Positions 21,033-32,476 of a stretch of DNA of 64,000 nt are shown here, in pieces (position 1 is the stretch's first letter; each line of letters begins with the position of its first letter). Location: the NCBI GenBank assembly GCA_018806915.1, contig JAGKQI010000087.1:1550001-1614000 (forward strand), given 5' to 3'. Both the position numbers and the translations under genes were made by a program. The notes under the pieces are model-generated. The model worked only from the letters and a program-made list of their open reading frames with translations, made no database searches and had not been told where the DNA came from. The stretch is from Phytophthora colocasiae (lineage: Eukaryota; Oomycota; Peronosporomycetes; Peronosporales; Peronosporaceae).

Positions 21033-23507
21033 ATGATGACAATTTCATCTAGTGACACGTTTTCCATACCCGCAAGACGCGCTAGTGATAATTTTTCCAA
21101 GGAACAAGTAAAAGTGAATCAAATCCTTCCACATGGACCAACACTTCAGCAACTCAAGCTTGCAACCAGTCCAAACTTCGATCACAAAGCAAGTCAAGAT
21201 TTATCGTTTCGAGATGCTTTTGGAGTCCTTGGCATTCCAATGCTAGGAATCCTTATTGTGTGTTTCACGTGGACGTCGTGGCTCATTTTTCTAGCTTTGG
21301 CGCCCAATGAGGCTGCTAACGCACTGATGAACACTGAGGATTACGACAACGGTCGATTCTGGTATATCGCTGACGCAAATCCGAGTTTAACATTGGTTGG
21401 GGCTGCTGGACTGGTGATTGTGGCCATTTGCTACCTCTTCGTGATCCTAAAGATGTTGTTGTGGCGAAATAATTTGTTATTGAAGCCCTGCCGTAGTAAA
21501 ACTGGCATGCCGAGGATATTTCGAATCGTTGGACCGAGTTACGAACGTATTCAGCAGCTATGGACAGATCTTACATCATACCAAGGGAAAAATCGCAAGC
21601 GTTGGGTACGTACTCGTAATACTTCGAACTATATATTTTTTTAGTATTGTAACTTAGTACTGTTTGGTACAGAATGCATTTCTAAAGTTGGTTGATTTAG
21701 CGATGGAGACTATGATGCTTCGTCAACTGCTGCAAAGTGGAAGTCCTGTTGGTCTTACGTATGGTTTCGCTGGGTTTCTAGCGTTAAATTCGCTCTCCTG
21801 TATCGTGAATGTTCTAACTGATCGATTTTCTGCGTTGATGGAGATTTTCATCGACTCGATTTTTGACTTGGCAGCCGCAGTTTTGTTCCCGATATTGACG
21901 CTGGTCTACTGCTATTATAACTTTGACTTCGATCGTGCAGCTTATTTAACATATATCGAGAAACTTCCTCTTGGAAGCTTCGAACACATCGCTCGATCGT
22001 TTGCAGACCCTTCGGAGATCGCGCTATTCCGCGTGAACTTCGATTCTCTTCGGATAAACTCGTTAACGGATTTCACGATTCGAATCAGCATGAATTTGGC
22101 ATTGTGTTTTCGATTCCAGCGCGTTCTGCAAGCTTTAATATTGGCGAGATACCGCGAGTATGCATCCCGTGGCATCAAGAGAGTAATCCCACAAACTGGG
22201 GTGTCTGTTGCTCAAAACCCAGTTCCAAGAGGCTTTGTGGTTGTTTATCTCGCTATCATCCTGCTCATTTTGCTGTCGACACATAAAGCCGTCAAGGACT
22301 CAGACTCCCTTTGTTCTGCGCATCCAGAGTGTGTCGTTCACACTCATCAATGGGCAACAAGTGACAAGCATTGCCCTTGTATTATTCTGATTGACGTCGA
22401 TTTGGCTCCGAAAACTTACGATCAGTGGGTAAACGCTGTGAATGCGTACGATAAAGTCAAGACCCTCGCTAGAGCTGGAACGTTAACGTCTCTCCAAGTG
22501 ATTAACCGCAAATTGGCAGACTGGCCAGAAGAGCTTCGTACATGCCGCGGACTCAAAACGATGTACGTGTTCACAAAGCTTTGGATTCTAACATGCTGGA
22601 TGACAATTCAACTTATTATGGGCTCAGACAACTCATTTACACAGATATACAGAGCCTTCCATACTGGGCTAAGGAACTGCGTCACCTTGAAACAATGTAC
22701 GTCTTCAACCTGAACGCTCTGAAAACGAGTGAGCTAACCAGAAAATATATTTCTAGTCAAATCGAAGGACGATACGGCAGTCCAAACCTTATCAGCCTAC
22801 CAGACGAGATGTTTGCCGATCTACCAAGACTATCAATGATCCACCTGGGTATTCACGTCAACCTCCAGACGATTCCAGCTCTTACGGGGGTTCCAAACCT
22901 GCAAAGCCTCACTCTCGCTTGGACGAATCAAGTGCGCGAACTACCGAGTTTTCAACACGTCCCAAAACTCAGTCGCCTCGTTCTATCGCTGTTACCTAGG
23001 TTGGAGCGAATTCCGGACCTATCACCGCTGCAAAATCTCGTTGAGTTCGTCGTTTTCCGACCGAGTCATATCTGTTGCAACGGATACGTTGGTCCCTGCA
23101 ACTTGGCCCATGTCTCTTGCCAGGCCAATTTGCTGCTTGGCACCTCTCCAGCAATATGCTTGACGGACGAGGATACTTCTGTCACCCGCTTCCTGGGGAG
23201 CTTTGCGACCCAGAAAGCGTTTGAAAAATTCGGTCCATACATTTGTCAAGAAAATCTATTCGATAAACTCAAGGTTTTGCTGTTTCCGACTCAAGAGACG
23301 ATTGAAATGTGCAAAGGCAAACCGTTCAAGCAATGTGAATTTCCTGGTCAAGTGCCAGGGATCTGCTTCAATACGAGATTTCAAGTGTTATCGTGTGTTC
23401 CAGATGAGAATTACATTGCGTTGAGACGATTTCAGATTGAGAGAGGAGTTGGGCCCACGTGCGACCCAGTTGTGGAGAAATGGCTAGGCTGTAAAGGAAT
23501 AATATAA
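21033..23507 (+). CDS. WLGC-type membrane leucine-rich-repeat protein, copy 3 (four exons, intact)
   Basis: Exons are 21033-21605, 21673-22562, 22628-22696 and 22757-23507. Introns are 67, 65 and 60 nt with GTACGT donors. The start is ATG at 21033. The protein is about 760 residues. Membrane segments lie near 68-90 (PMLGILIVCFTWTSWLIFLA) and 125-147, then FDLAAAVLFPILTLVYCYY, and VVYLAIILLILLST. LRR-like repeats run through exons 2-4 (LPYWAKELRHLETM; LPRLSMIHLGIHVNLQTIP; VPKLSRLVLSLLPRLERIPD). A Cys-rich C-terminal module (about residues 640-760) ends PVVEKWLGCKG. The intron found at DSI|F in copies 1 and 2 is absent here. Residues are colinear with copy 2 throughout. Function is unknown. Confidence 0.82.
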
Positions 23508-23519
23508 AACGACCTTCTT

Positions 23520-24957
23520 GAATACAGCGGAGCCAGAACTAGCACTGCTGTTGTGCTACTACAACTCGACTTCGACCGACAGGTCTATCTGACTTATCTG
23601 GAAAAACTATCGCCTGGAAGTTTTGAACATCTCGCTCGATCCTTCGCAGATCGCGTTTGCGTTGACTCGCTACGCATTAGCTCCGCCACGGACTTTGTGC
23701 TGCGCATTAGTATGAATCTTACATTCTGTTACTGATTCAAACGTGTCATGGTTGCCTTAGTGTGGGCGAGGCATCGAGAGTTTCTGTCGCGAGAAATTAA
23801 ACCTGTGGATCCACACGCCCAACACTCAGAAGGGTAACAGCCGTCTTCATCGCCATAAGTCTCATGTCGACCAATAAGGCGATCACGGACTCAGCGAACC
23901 TTTGCTCTCCACACCCAGAGTGCGTAGTGTACGCCCACCAATGGGAAACCAACGATGATCTTGCCCCGAAATACTACGATGAATAGATTCAACCCGTTTG
24001 AAAAAGTGAAAGCTCTATCAGCGTCGGGAATGCTCACTTCGCTTCAAGTGATCAATTGTCAGCTTCTTGAGCTCCCGGAAGCTATTCGAAACTGTGCTGG
24101 CCTGAAAACAATGTACGTTGGTTAGTTAACGTTCGTCTCTTTTCGTCGCTAATTTGATCACTTGATGTATACAGAAGCTCCACGAAACAATGTGAGGGTT
24201 TCATAAAGCCGAACAATAGCACTGTTGCTGGTCCTGGAACACAGCCATATCGAAGGAAAATACGGCAGTCAGAATTTATGTGAGTTGCCAGGAGACCTGT
24301 TCAGTAACTTGCCTTAGTTGTCAACGATTCATCTTGGTGTCCATGTCGATCTTGAACAGATTCCACCATTTTCAGGGATTCATCACTTGCAAAGCGTATC
24401 TCTCGCTTGGTTAACTCAATTGTATGAACTCCCACGTCCCAGACCTTAGTCGCTTATTGATGTCTATCATGCCAGCATTCCTGAACTTTCCCATCTGCGC
24501 AAACTTGTTGAGTTTGCGATATTGCGACCAAGTACACTCTGCTGTAATGGCTTCATAGAGGCCCTTGCGACTTGGATCACGTGTCTTGCAGGACAAATCC
24601 AGTCATGAAAACCACCACTACGAAATGCCTCAGAAGCGAATCGGACCCAAGTCTCCAAGTTACCCCATTTGGAGGAAGTACCGCTACTAAGAAAGTGTTT
24701 GAAGATTTCTCATTGGGTATTTGCCGAGACTCGATATTCGACAAAGCTGGTTTCTTGATTTTCCCTACCAAAGAGACAGTCGACATGTGTGATGGTTCCC
24801 GGGAAATATCACCGGCATTTGCTACAACACGCGCTTTCAGGTGTTGTCGTGTCTCCCGGACGCGAATTACATTAAATTGCGTCGAACAGAGATCAGGAGA
24901 GGAATTGGGCGGAAATGTGATTTAGCCGAGGGAAAAAGGCTCGGTTGTAGTACTTGA
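23520..24957 (+). pseudogene. WLGC-type gene, copy 4, 5'-truncated and decayed
   Basis: This starts within the sequence matching the third membrane segment (LDFDRQVYLTYLEKLSPGSF, about 23553) only about 13 bp after the stop of copy 3. Exon 1 and most of exon 2 are missing. There are in-frame stops (for example after MNLTFCY at 23735), several shifts, and a deletion in the Cys-rich region after IFPTKETVDMCDG. It ends with a degenerate RLGC in place of WLGC near 24950. It is a tandem, dead copy of 21033-23507. Confidence 0.85.
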
Positions 24958-25027
24958 TGCACCCCAATCGACACCTCTACGATATGAAACGTGCATATTT
25001 TAGTGTCCCTTGAACGTTCTTAGCAAA

Positions 25028-25759
25028 ATGAGAGCACAGTACCATGGAGACCTGGTCGAAGGGATCCGCCACGGCAAGGGAGAGCTGACTTTTGTAAATG
25101 GAGACAAATATGAAGGTGAGTTCGTCCAAGGATTTCGACATGGTCACGGGATATTTACCTCTCAGCACGGCACGCATGTATACGATGGCGAATGGCGTCG
25201 TGGAGAGCGGCATGGTGTTGGTAAAGAAAGGTGGCTTGCCAGTGGTGACCGGTACGAAGGCGACTACGAGCACGACATGTTCCATGGAAAAGGGTTACTT
25301 GTTCGTGGGTCTAGCAAAAGCAAATACGAAGGTGAGTTCCAGAATGGGCGTCGAAATGGATATGGTTGTATGGAGTTTGCTGCTCCTGTCATTACCAACA
25401 GCAGTGCTAGTTCGGGCTCCGCTGTATTCAAGAAGGTCGTTGGTGCTGCTGCCAAGGCAAATGGGACTGGTCTTGCTGTGTACGTGGGTTCTTGGAAGGA
25501 TGGGCGGATGCATGGAGAAGGTAAATATACGCGGGGCGATGGCAGCTTCTACGAAGGTTCATGGCGTGACGGTCTTGCGCATGGGCTCGGCAAGGAATTC
25601 GTCTTGGCTACCGGGGAAGTATACGAAGGGACATGGCAGACTGGAGTTCGCCATGGAGAAGGCACTATCACGCGTAATGGCACTCGACGTGAAGGCACCT
25701 GGGAAATGGGCCAACGCATTAAATGGACAGCTGCAGAGCTCCCGTTGCAGAAAAGATAA
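25028..25759 (+). CDS. MORN-repeat protein
   Basis: A single exon of 243 residues. The ATG at 25028 (MRAQYHGD) is preferred over an upstream in-frame TTG. Eight to nine MORN repeats of about 23 residues cover the whole length, for example YEGEFVQGFRHGHGIF, YDGEWRRGERHGVG, YEGSWRDGLAHGLG and YEGTWQTGVRHGEG. A longer spacer (about residues 125-150) separates repeats 5 and 6. MORN proteins bind acidic membranes or act as scaffolds in flagella and cell cortex; there is no catalytic domain here. It is convergent with the next gene, with 15 bp between stop codons. Confidence 0.92.
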   Translation: MRAQYHGDLVEGIRHGKGELTFVNGDKYEGEFVQGFRHGHGIFTSQHGTHVYDGEWRRGERHGVGKERWLASGDRYEGDYEHDMFHGKGLLVRGSSKSKYEGEFQNGRRNGYGCMEFAAPVITNSSASSGSAVFKKVVGAAAKANGTGLAVYVGSWKDGRMHGEGKYTRGDGSFYEGSWRDGLAHGLGKEFVLATGEVYEGTWQTGVRHGEGTITRNGTRREGTWEMGQRIKWTAAELPLQKR

Positions 25760-25774
25760 ACAGACAAGGAGCTG

Positions 25775-26632
25775 CTATTTCTTCGCCAACTTGGCACCTT
25801 TTGGACCTTTTCGTCGCCTGTAGAACAGCAATGATAAGCGTCAAGAAACCATCGAATGAGTAAACCAGAACGTACATGGTTCCAGTAGGGACGTGTCTCC
25901 TCTTGAGCCGCATCGGGTTGATCGGTGCATTGGTTGTGTCCGTGTTTGAGTTTTGCGATGCAATAGCTGTATTATTGCTGTCTTGACTGTTAGTCTTGAG
26001 ATTTCCTGCACTCTTGTTGCTCCTTGTAGCCGTTGAGATCAACTTCTTCTCTGCTTCTTTTGCTTTCTGTTGCTCAGACCACATTGGCTGCGATGGCGTA
26101 ACATGGCTACACTCTAGCACCCTCACCACACTTGGCGGAACATCAGTAGCAACAATAGGCAGCTGAAAAACTCCCTTCCGGGAGATCGTGGGACTGAATT
26201 TGTACGTCAAAGTCAGAAAAACCTCCTTCACTGAGCCATCTTCAGTCTCCACTTCTAAATCCACAAACTCCCGTTGCTCTAGTGTTTTCTATCATAAAAG
26301 GTCAGCATTTCTCCCCAGCTACATGCATTTTAATATTGAACAAACCAGTAGAAGTGCTCGGAATTCACTTGCTTCCATCTCTAGCCCCAGTTCTTCGCTC
26401 TTTATAGATATATCAACGCATCAATATACGAGCACTTCGATTGACAGAGAAATTGACCTACATGCTCTGTCAACGCGTCCTTATTGACTGCAATTTCCGC
26501 CACAGCACTCGTACCCTTCAGTGTCACTACTGCAGTGAACACCAACACGCCAGACTCTTCCTCCCTAGCGAACAACAGCCACTTCTTGTCGCTATCTCCT
26601 GCATACGAGCGCGGAATCATTTTTGAACCCAT
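25775..26632 (-). CDS. PAXX-like (XRCC4-superfamily) protein, four exons
   Basis: Exons are 26462-26632, 26346-26399, 25876-26288 and 25775-25817, with introns of 62, 57 and 58 nt. The start is ATG at 26632 (MGSKMIPRSY). The protein is about 226 residues. The order of motifs follows the head domain of PAXX: WLLFAREEESG, then VLVFTAVV, NKDALTEH, a LGLEMEASEFRALL helix, VETEDGSVKEVFLTLTYKF and a closing GVFQLP strand. A Ser/Asn-rich linker and a basic tail follow (KRRHVPTGT then RRKGPKGAKLAKK), where PAXX proteins carry their Ku-binding end. In animals PAXX stabilises Ku in non-homologous end joining. The assignment rests on pattern only. It diverges from the exportin gene by 75 bp. Confidence 0.5.
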
Positions 26633-26707
26633 GTCAAAAGGCAACTTGTGTGGTGCACACAACTCATCTGTTCCAGGAACTGACCATCACTCTTCGACAT
26701 AGATCCA
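26633..26707. promoter_or_regulatory. 75-bp bidirectional promoter with Inr-like site
   Basis: Only 75 bp separate the start codons of the PAXX-like and exportin genes. TCACTCTTC at 26687-26695, 13 bp before the exportin ATG, fits the oomycete initiator (TCAYTYY) and implies a very short leader. Confidence 0.45.
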
Positions 26708-29700
26708 ATGAGTGCGGACTCCGCCGTAATTGCGCAGGTGGAAGACGCGCTACGCCGCGTGTTGGACCCCTCCACGCCGACTGGGGACAAGCAACAGCTG
26801 GAGCAACAGCTTACGAGCTTCAAGGAGACGCCTGCGGCGTGCTTACCCGTGTTATTCCAGTTTCTAGGGACCTCTCAGAACGAATATGCGTTATGGTTTG
26901 CTGCGACGACTTTGGAGGAGTATGTAGCGAAGAAATGGATCCATTTCCCAGCCCCGGAGCAGCTTCATATCCGTCAGTTCGTCTGGGACTATCTCCTGGC
27001 CTCTTCTAATGCCTCTGGAGGGTCTCAAGTCGCCTTTGTCAGGCGGAAGCTTAGAAAAGTCTTGGCTGACATTGCCAAGCTCCAATGGAGGGGGAAAGAA
27101 GCAGCTTCTCCTCGCTCTGATGATGCCTGGCCAGACTTTATGACTCAAGTGGAAGCTCTGGTGGTGGACGAGAGAACCAGGGAGAGCGGTCTGGAACTGC
27201 TCAGTGTTGTGGTGGAGGAATTTGGACGAGATGATGCTATGGTGCTGGCTACAGTAAAGAGACAAGCAAAGGCCAAACTTGTAGCTCATTTGCCCAGTGT
27301 ATTGTCGCTTCTGGCCAATGTGTTGAAAGGCTGCAGCAATCATTTGCAGGTTGGAGACGCTCAGGTTATTGTGGAGCAAGATCGAGTGGCTAATGTGGCC
27401 CTTACGACGTTGAACAGCTTGATCACGTGGGCCCCAGTGGCTAGTCATGTGAATGAAGCGTGGATTAGCTTGATGTTCGAGCTGGCAAGGAGTTGGGAAG
27501 GTGTTTTTGCGAGGGGGTTCACATCCCACGTGTGCGTGTCGAGTGCTACAGCTCTGCAATGTCTTGCGGAGTTAATGAATAAGAGATTCGAACCCACAAA
27601 AGTAGATGAGGTTGTGGGCCAGGTGATGTTTGGACTGTGTCCTTTGCTGCAGAAAACAGTGGAGGACCAATTGATCGGCAAGGCTTCGGAGCAGTACCTG
27701 GACAAATTAAGCGAGTTTGTTGAGTTGTTTTTGACTCAGCATTTGAAAAGACTGGAGAATCCCAAGTATGGAGATATTTTGCCGACGTTTCTGCAGTCTG
27801 TTCATGCATTCACGACGAAGCAGCCCCATGTTGAAGGGTTTTTGAACTGTTTGAGAGTGTGGGAGGTATTCGTCTCTTACATTGAGGAGATTGAACAGAA
27901 CGAAGAGGCTGCAAACGAAAGGGTGAGAGCAGTCCTTACAGCCTACGAGAAGGGTCTTGTTGCACTGTAATGCTGCATCTTGTGGAACGTGTGACGTACG
28001 AGTCGAACCGAAATCAGCTAGACGAGCTAGACGACGGAGATGATGCTGGAAATCACCGTGACCACGAGGATGCTGACAACAGTGCTGCTTTTTGATCTGA
28101 GAGTACGGGTGGTGCGTACGGTCAAGGTTCCCTTCAAGACCTGGCACAAATTAGAACGGATATTTCTAGTGGAAATGCCTCTGGTGGTACGACGATGGTG
28201 GAACTTTCGGAAAGGAAACAGTTTGTTGTTGACTGCATTGCACTGATTCGCCGTATTGCGGCATTACCATCGTGCGCTCCTCCACTTCTTGAAATCATGC
28301 TGCCTCGCGTGCAGAATGTTGTTGACAAGGTGTTGTTCCATGTTCATGAGATGCCAGTGATCGCTCAGCAGTCGGAGCAGTGGGAGCAGCAGCGGTGCGT
28401 GATTCATGATTTGACGGTCAACTGTGCGATTCTCTCGAATGTGTGCGCTAACTACTACAGCATCAGTAGTGACCTGAACCAGCAAATGGCTGGTTGGCAA
28501 ATTCTGCACTTGTTTATCAAAATGTCGGAGTATATGGTGCAACACAGACTGCACACTCGGGGAGGGGCCTTTGCTGAACTGCAATGTGAAGCACTTACAA
28601 GCATCAGGTTCTGCCTGAGTTGTATCCCGTTTGTGATCAAGAGTGGCGCAAGGCAGGATGTACTGAATGCTTCTGAGAGTGTGCTCCAGGTGCTTCTTCA
28701 GACGCTTGACACGAGTATTGTGCCGTCTCCACTAGCTGTGATGCAGAACTCAATGCAGTTACTCGCAAATCTGGGCTTTGTGTTATCGTATGAAGATATG
28801 CTGCAAATTACGTCCATGACCCAACTCGAGGCCCATATTCACCAGTTTAGCCTGCACTTGCCGCTCGCGATTCAAGGTGATCTGTATACCTCCATGTCGA
28901 ACTCCATTCTGAACTCCGCAATCTCTCTACGAGGCAACAATGGTACCTCAAACGGATCTCGTCCATGGGAGAACGCTTATGGGTCGTTACTGGTTCCAAT
29001 TCGCGAGTCCATCGATCAGTCCGCTGTAACATTACATCAAAACGATCAGCGTGTCCTTGAGCAAGCTATGGTTGGTCAACTGCGGCGGGACTGCTACTTG
29101 GTGCGCTGTCTTGCTCGATCAGTTGAAACGAAGCCGAAGATTGCAAAGGATGCATTCTTCTCTGTATTCCAGTCCTCGTTCCCGTCGCTGATGGTGCTCT
29201 TGACGACGTATTTTACTACTATTCGCAAGATGTCGACCTCTTCTTCTCCTCAGGCGAAAACCCAAATCAAGAGTGCGCTCAAGGTTGTCAATGAAATTGT
29301 ACGCCTGTACGCCCAATTACTCAAGTCGATCCGCAAGGAGATGCAAAAGGAGACGGTGTCGGAGATTATGCGTACGTTCGTGGAGATCTTCAATGACTCA
29401 CAACTTTCTGGGATGTACGTAATTTACGTGGACATTTGTTTTCTTTCTTTACAACTAATGTTTTTATTTCCATTGCCTCCAACAGACTGTATAGCCAAGG
29501 AAATGCAGGACTAATGGTTCTCTGCGGCTTCTTGCAACTACTGAAGATTGTCGTTGAAGAACCAACCTCGGTGTTCTCCTCATTTTTGCAAAATATTCTA
29601 GACCTATGTTTTGGTCCACTGAAAGAGGTAAGGGAAGCTGGTTGCATGTTGGATCAAAGTACTTTCACGTGCTAATGTTTCTGTCTGTGCATGTAAATTA

Positions 29701-30313
29701 GGTCATTTTCTCCCACCCTGAAAGTGATTCGGTCATCCTGGGCTATTTCGTGGCTCTAGTTGAGCAATTGCTAGAGAAACACTACCGCTTCTTTATCGTT
29801 TACTCGGGCCAGTTTACTCCCGATGGAGCTCGCGAGCGTGGTTATGCATCAGATCAGGCACACACGTACTTCTTGTCCATTTTCCAGAGTCTCGCGAGTG
29901 TGCTAAGCCGCGAAGGGTCCAACCTGGCTCCTCGCATTTGCAAACAGGTGCTAGGATTGCTGGACAGAGTTGACAAGGCGCAGGGCCTCTTCGCTTTCAC
30001 TGGATTCCAGAGCGAGCTACGTATGGGATTTCTCTCAACACTCATGAACATCCTGACTCGTGGTGAGATGAATCTGTTGCAAGACGAAGTTATTCAGTTG
30101 TTGCACCGTGTCGCCGCTGTGGACTTTCCCTCATTCTACCAGGTATTCCTCAACGAATACATTAAGGAGATCCTAACGCAGCCGCAGCTTGAGGCAGCTT
30201 CGAAGATGGAAGGTGAATGTCTACAGTGGAGCGGACAGGTGGATCTTCCTACGTTTTCGCAGGAAGTTGTTGCGTTTTTGAACGATCTGAAGGTGATCAA
30301 GGCGCAAAACTAG
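26708..30313 (+). CDS. Exportin-6-like karyopherin, with one frameshift and one in-frame TGA
   Basis: Exons are 26708-29414, 29486-29627 and 29702-30313, with GTACGT and GTAAGG donors. The product would be about 1,150 residues, the usual exportin-6 length. The N-terminus matches the importin-beta/exportin HEAT region (FQFLGTSQNEYALWFAATTL; FVRRKLRKVLADIAKLQW). The middle has YESNRNQLDELDDGDD, the acidic signature of exportin 6. Exportin 6 exports profilin-actin from nuclei. Two lesions are visible. At about 27968 the frame shifts by one at CTGTAATGCTG. At 28093-28095 a TGA interrupts the second frame, within a low-complexity linker, after which coding resumes cleanly (ELSERKQFVVDCIALIRRI). 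Either it is a recent pseudogene or these are assembly errors. Confidence 0.75.
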
Positions 30314-30319
30314 CAACCG

Positions 30320-30583
30320 TCAGTGGCAAATATCCTTGAATGGAATAGAATTCGGAAAATGCGCTTTAACACTAAAGTACCAGTACTCGTGTGAAGGTTT
30401 TAGGACCTCCAAAATCTGGGATCTACCGGTATGTGTACTTGTATCGCAGAACACGCCATGGCGCTGCATGTACCTGTACCATGGACCATGGTAGTACCAG
30501 TACCATTGGTACTGGTGCCAGCCTTGCTCTGAGCTGTTGCAAGTTGCAATCTTGAAGCATTGTTCAGGCATGTGACGAGTCAG
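30320..30583 (-). pseudogene. Downstream part of a reading frame split by the gypsy element
   Basis: The minus strand directly outside the 3' LTR reads LTRHMPEQCFKIATCNSSEQ. It is in frame with the sequence on the far side of the element (44272 upward) when one copy of the 4-bp duplication is removed. It then runs into GGTAC-repeat-rich sequence that gives a biased WYQ-rich translation, so the true end is unclear. See 44272-44560. Confidence 0.35.
30580..30583. repeat. Target-site duplication (TCAG), left
   Basis: Four-base direct repeat with 44268-44271 at the exact LTR edges. Confidence 0.8.
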
Positions 30584-31011
30584 TGTCGCGACCTGATAAG
30601 GATCGGGTACTAGCGGGCTGTTATGTGAGTGCAGGTCCGGGCAGGGAGGCAGAAGACTTAACTGAAACAAATGTAAGTGTCTTGTTGTTGTTCTTCTTCT
30701 TAGCAGGTAAAATCACGACTGACTAGTTATGCCGGGAACTCACTGCTCCAATGCACACTTGTAAGGGTGACTCCCCGTCGAAACACTAGAGCGGGAGTCC
30801 TTGAGAGTGTCCTCCTCCGCACGACACTCGCGGGAGGATGTAGATAGACGGCACAGACGGTAGTAAACGGGGACGTACCCCGGAGTGGACCTCGGACGGA
30901 ACACTACGCCAAGTGGTCACAACACGACGAGTGTGACGAATGACAAGGCCCCGAGGCATGGGGCACAGCCGTATACGCTGGTTCGAACGTCATATTCCCG
31001 GGCACGGGACA
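30584..31011 (-). repeat. 3' LTR of the gypsy element (428 bp)
   Basis: Direct repeat of 43836-44267 with TG...CA ends. It differs from the other LTR by four net single-base gaps and about one or two substitutions. Confidence 0.95.
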
Positions 31012-31460
31012 AACTCCCCGACCAAGAGCCGAGCGTCCGCGATCGGCACGGCCGTGCCCCATGTCGCGGAGGCACTGCACGACGCGTTGCTCATCGCTAC
31101 TGAGAACAAAGCCAGACTCCACCTCAGGACGGTAAGTAGTCAGCGAAGGAGTAGTAGTCGAAACCTCGTTCGGAGTTTCGCTCGGAAGGACGGAGCTCCT
31201 CCCTTCAGAGAGAGTAACTGTAGGGCGGACGGTTTCGACGGGAACTACGGAACTTCTGAGACTAGCAAGGCAAGCAGCCTCTCGACGGTTGCATCGATTC
31301 ACTTCGCGGCGCACAGATTTTAGCGCCTTCTTCACCACAAATCGGGAGCAGCACTCTTCAGACGGCTACTTCCTTGGCCAAATCGCCAACCATGGGTCAC
31401 AATTCCGACAGCAAACAATGACGCCTGTAGTGGGAGTTAGCCAGCGAGTCCACGCGAACA

Positions 31461-32080
31461 CTAGGTTGGAATAAATTCGTCACCACGAGCACCACGGCTA
31501 AAACCAGCAGTTCCCAGAGTCACGAACTCCAACAGGTCGTACAGCATCATAGGCACGTGAATGACCAGCGAGAGTACTAGTAGAATGAACCAGCAGCAAC
31601 CCTTGACGATGGCCAGGACTCGCTGACCAACGGTTGCCCAAGCCTCCCACGTAGCGCGAGAGTAAGCCAAGTAGGAATATCCCGAACGCATGCTCAAATC
31701 CGGGAGGTAGTCGCCAAAAGTGACCAATAAGGCGGCCCACCAACTCCGTAACATTACCCGTACGGACCATATTCATCTTCACCCCTCCTCCAGTACTTCT
31801 GGACAGGGACGGCAAAGAAAGCGTTCCACAGAGCGAACACGTACGACGGTCCAGCGAGTTGGTTGAGCTCGGGGTCGCTAAGCACTTCCTGGTATCGAGT
31901 CACAAAATTGAATAGTATCGACGAGTTCACAGACACCACCATCCAGGCTTGAGTCGTCAATGACCAGGCTACTCCACGGACCGAAGACGTCAGTACCCAG
32001 AGCAGCACAGTAGTTAGGTAAGCAGGGAGTAGCTCGAGACGGAAGTAGTTCTCGTACGCGGACAGTAGCAGCTCGTACAT
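31461..32080 (-). CDS. Multi-pass membrane protein at the env position of the gypsy element (two overlapping frames)
   Basis: The first frame has its first ATG at 32080 (MYELLLSAYENYFRLELL); it is open back to 32167 but has no ATG there. It stops at 31754-31759, where GGTAATGTT places the stop and a new ATG in a TAATG overlap. The second frame (31461-31754, MLRSWWAALLVTF) continues. Hydrophobic stretches are LPAYLTTVLLWVLT, MVVSVNSSILFNFV, YVFALWNAFFAVPV, and CCWFILLVLSLVIHVPMMLY near the C-terminus. It lies between pol and the 3' LTR on the sense strand, where envelope genes sit in some gypsy elements. However, there is no signal peptide, fusion-peptide or furin-type motif. The function is unknown; the frame break may be reinitiation, a shift or a sequence error. 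Confidence 0.55.
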
Positions 32081-32476
32081 GGTGGAGTCAGGTAGAAGTC
32101 GCAGGTAGGAGTCACGAGAGTCACTTAATTCGGAGGAGTCGAAAGAGAAAATGGCAGGAGTGTTCACTCAGCGCCAAGCCCGGTCAAGCAAAGGGTCCGA
32201 CTCGATAGGAGGTCGAGGAGCTACACTTGACCGTTGTAATGAAGAAATATTCAAGAAATTCCACTGGAGCTGTTCTCATCAATCCCCCGAAGTCTTTCGC
32301 GGGAATTACTCGGAAACACGCACGTCTCGTCCCAGGGTACAAGGGGATCTGAAGGCAGAGTTCTCAGAGGAGTACTCAGGGGACCGTATAGTCAACCTTA
32401 CAGCCAACGAGTGGCTCTCATTCTTCAATTCGCTACGGCTCCGGCACCAATTCCAGTCACCGCCTTCCTGTGAACG

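Noticed and set aside
25098..25823. Long Met-rich plus-strand frame over the MORN gene
   Set aside because: A frame shadow created by the repetitive MORN codons (GGATGG-type repeats).
26891..27559. 222-codon minus-strand frame over the exportin gene
   Set aside because: Antisense shadow of conserved exportin coding; no family match.
28081..28137. 57-nt intron that would remove the exportin TGA
   Set aside because: It would keep frame, but the donor would be GTGCTG, unlike the GTACGT/GTAAGT donors of every other intron here.
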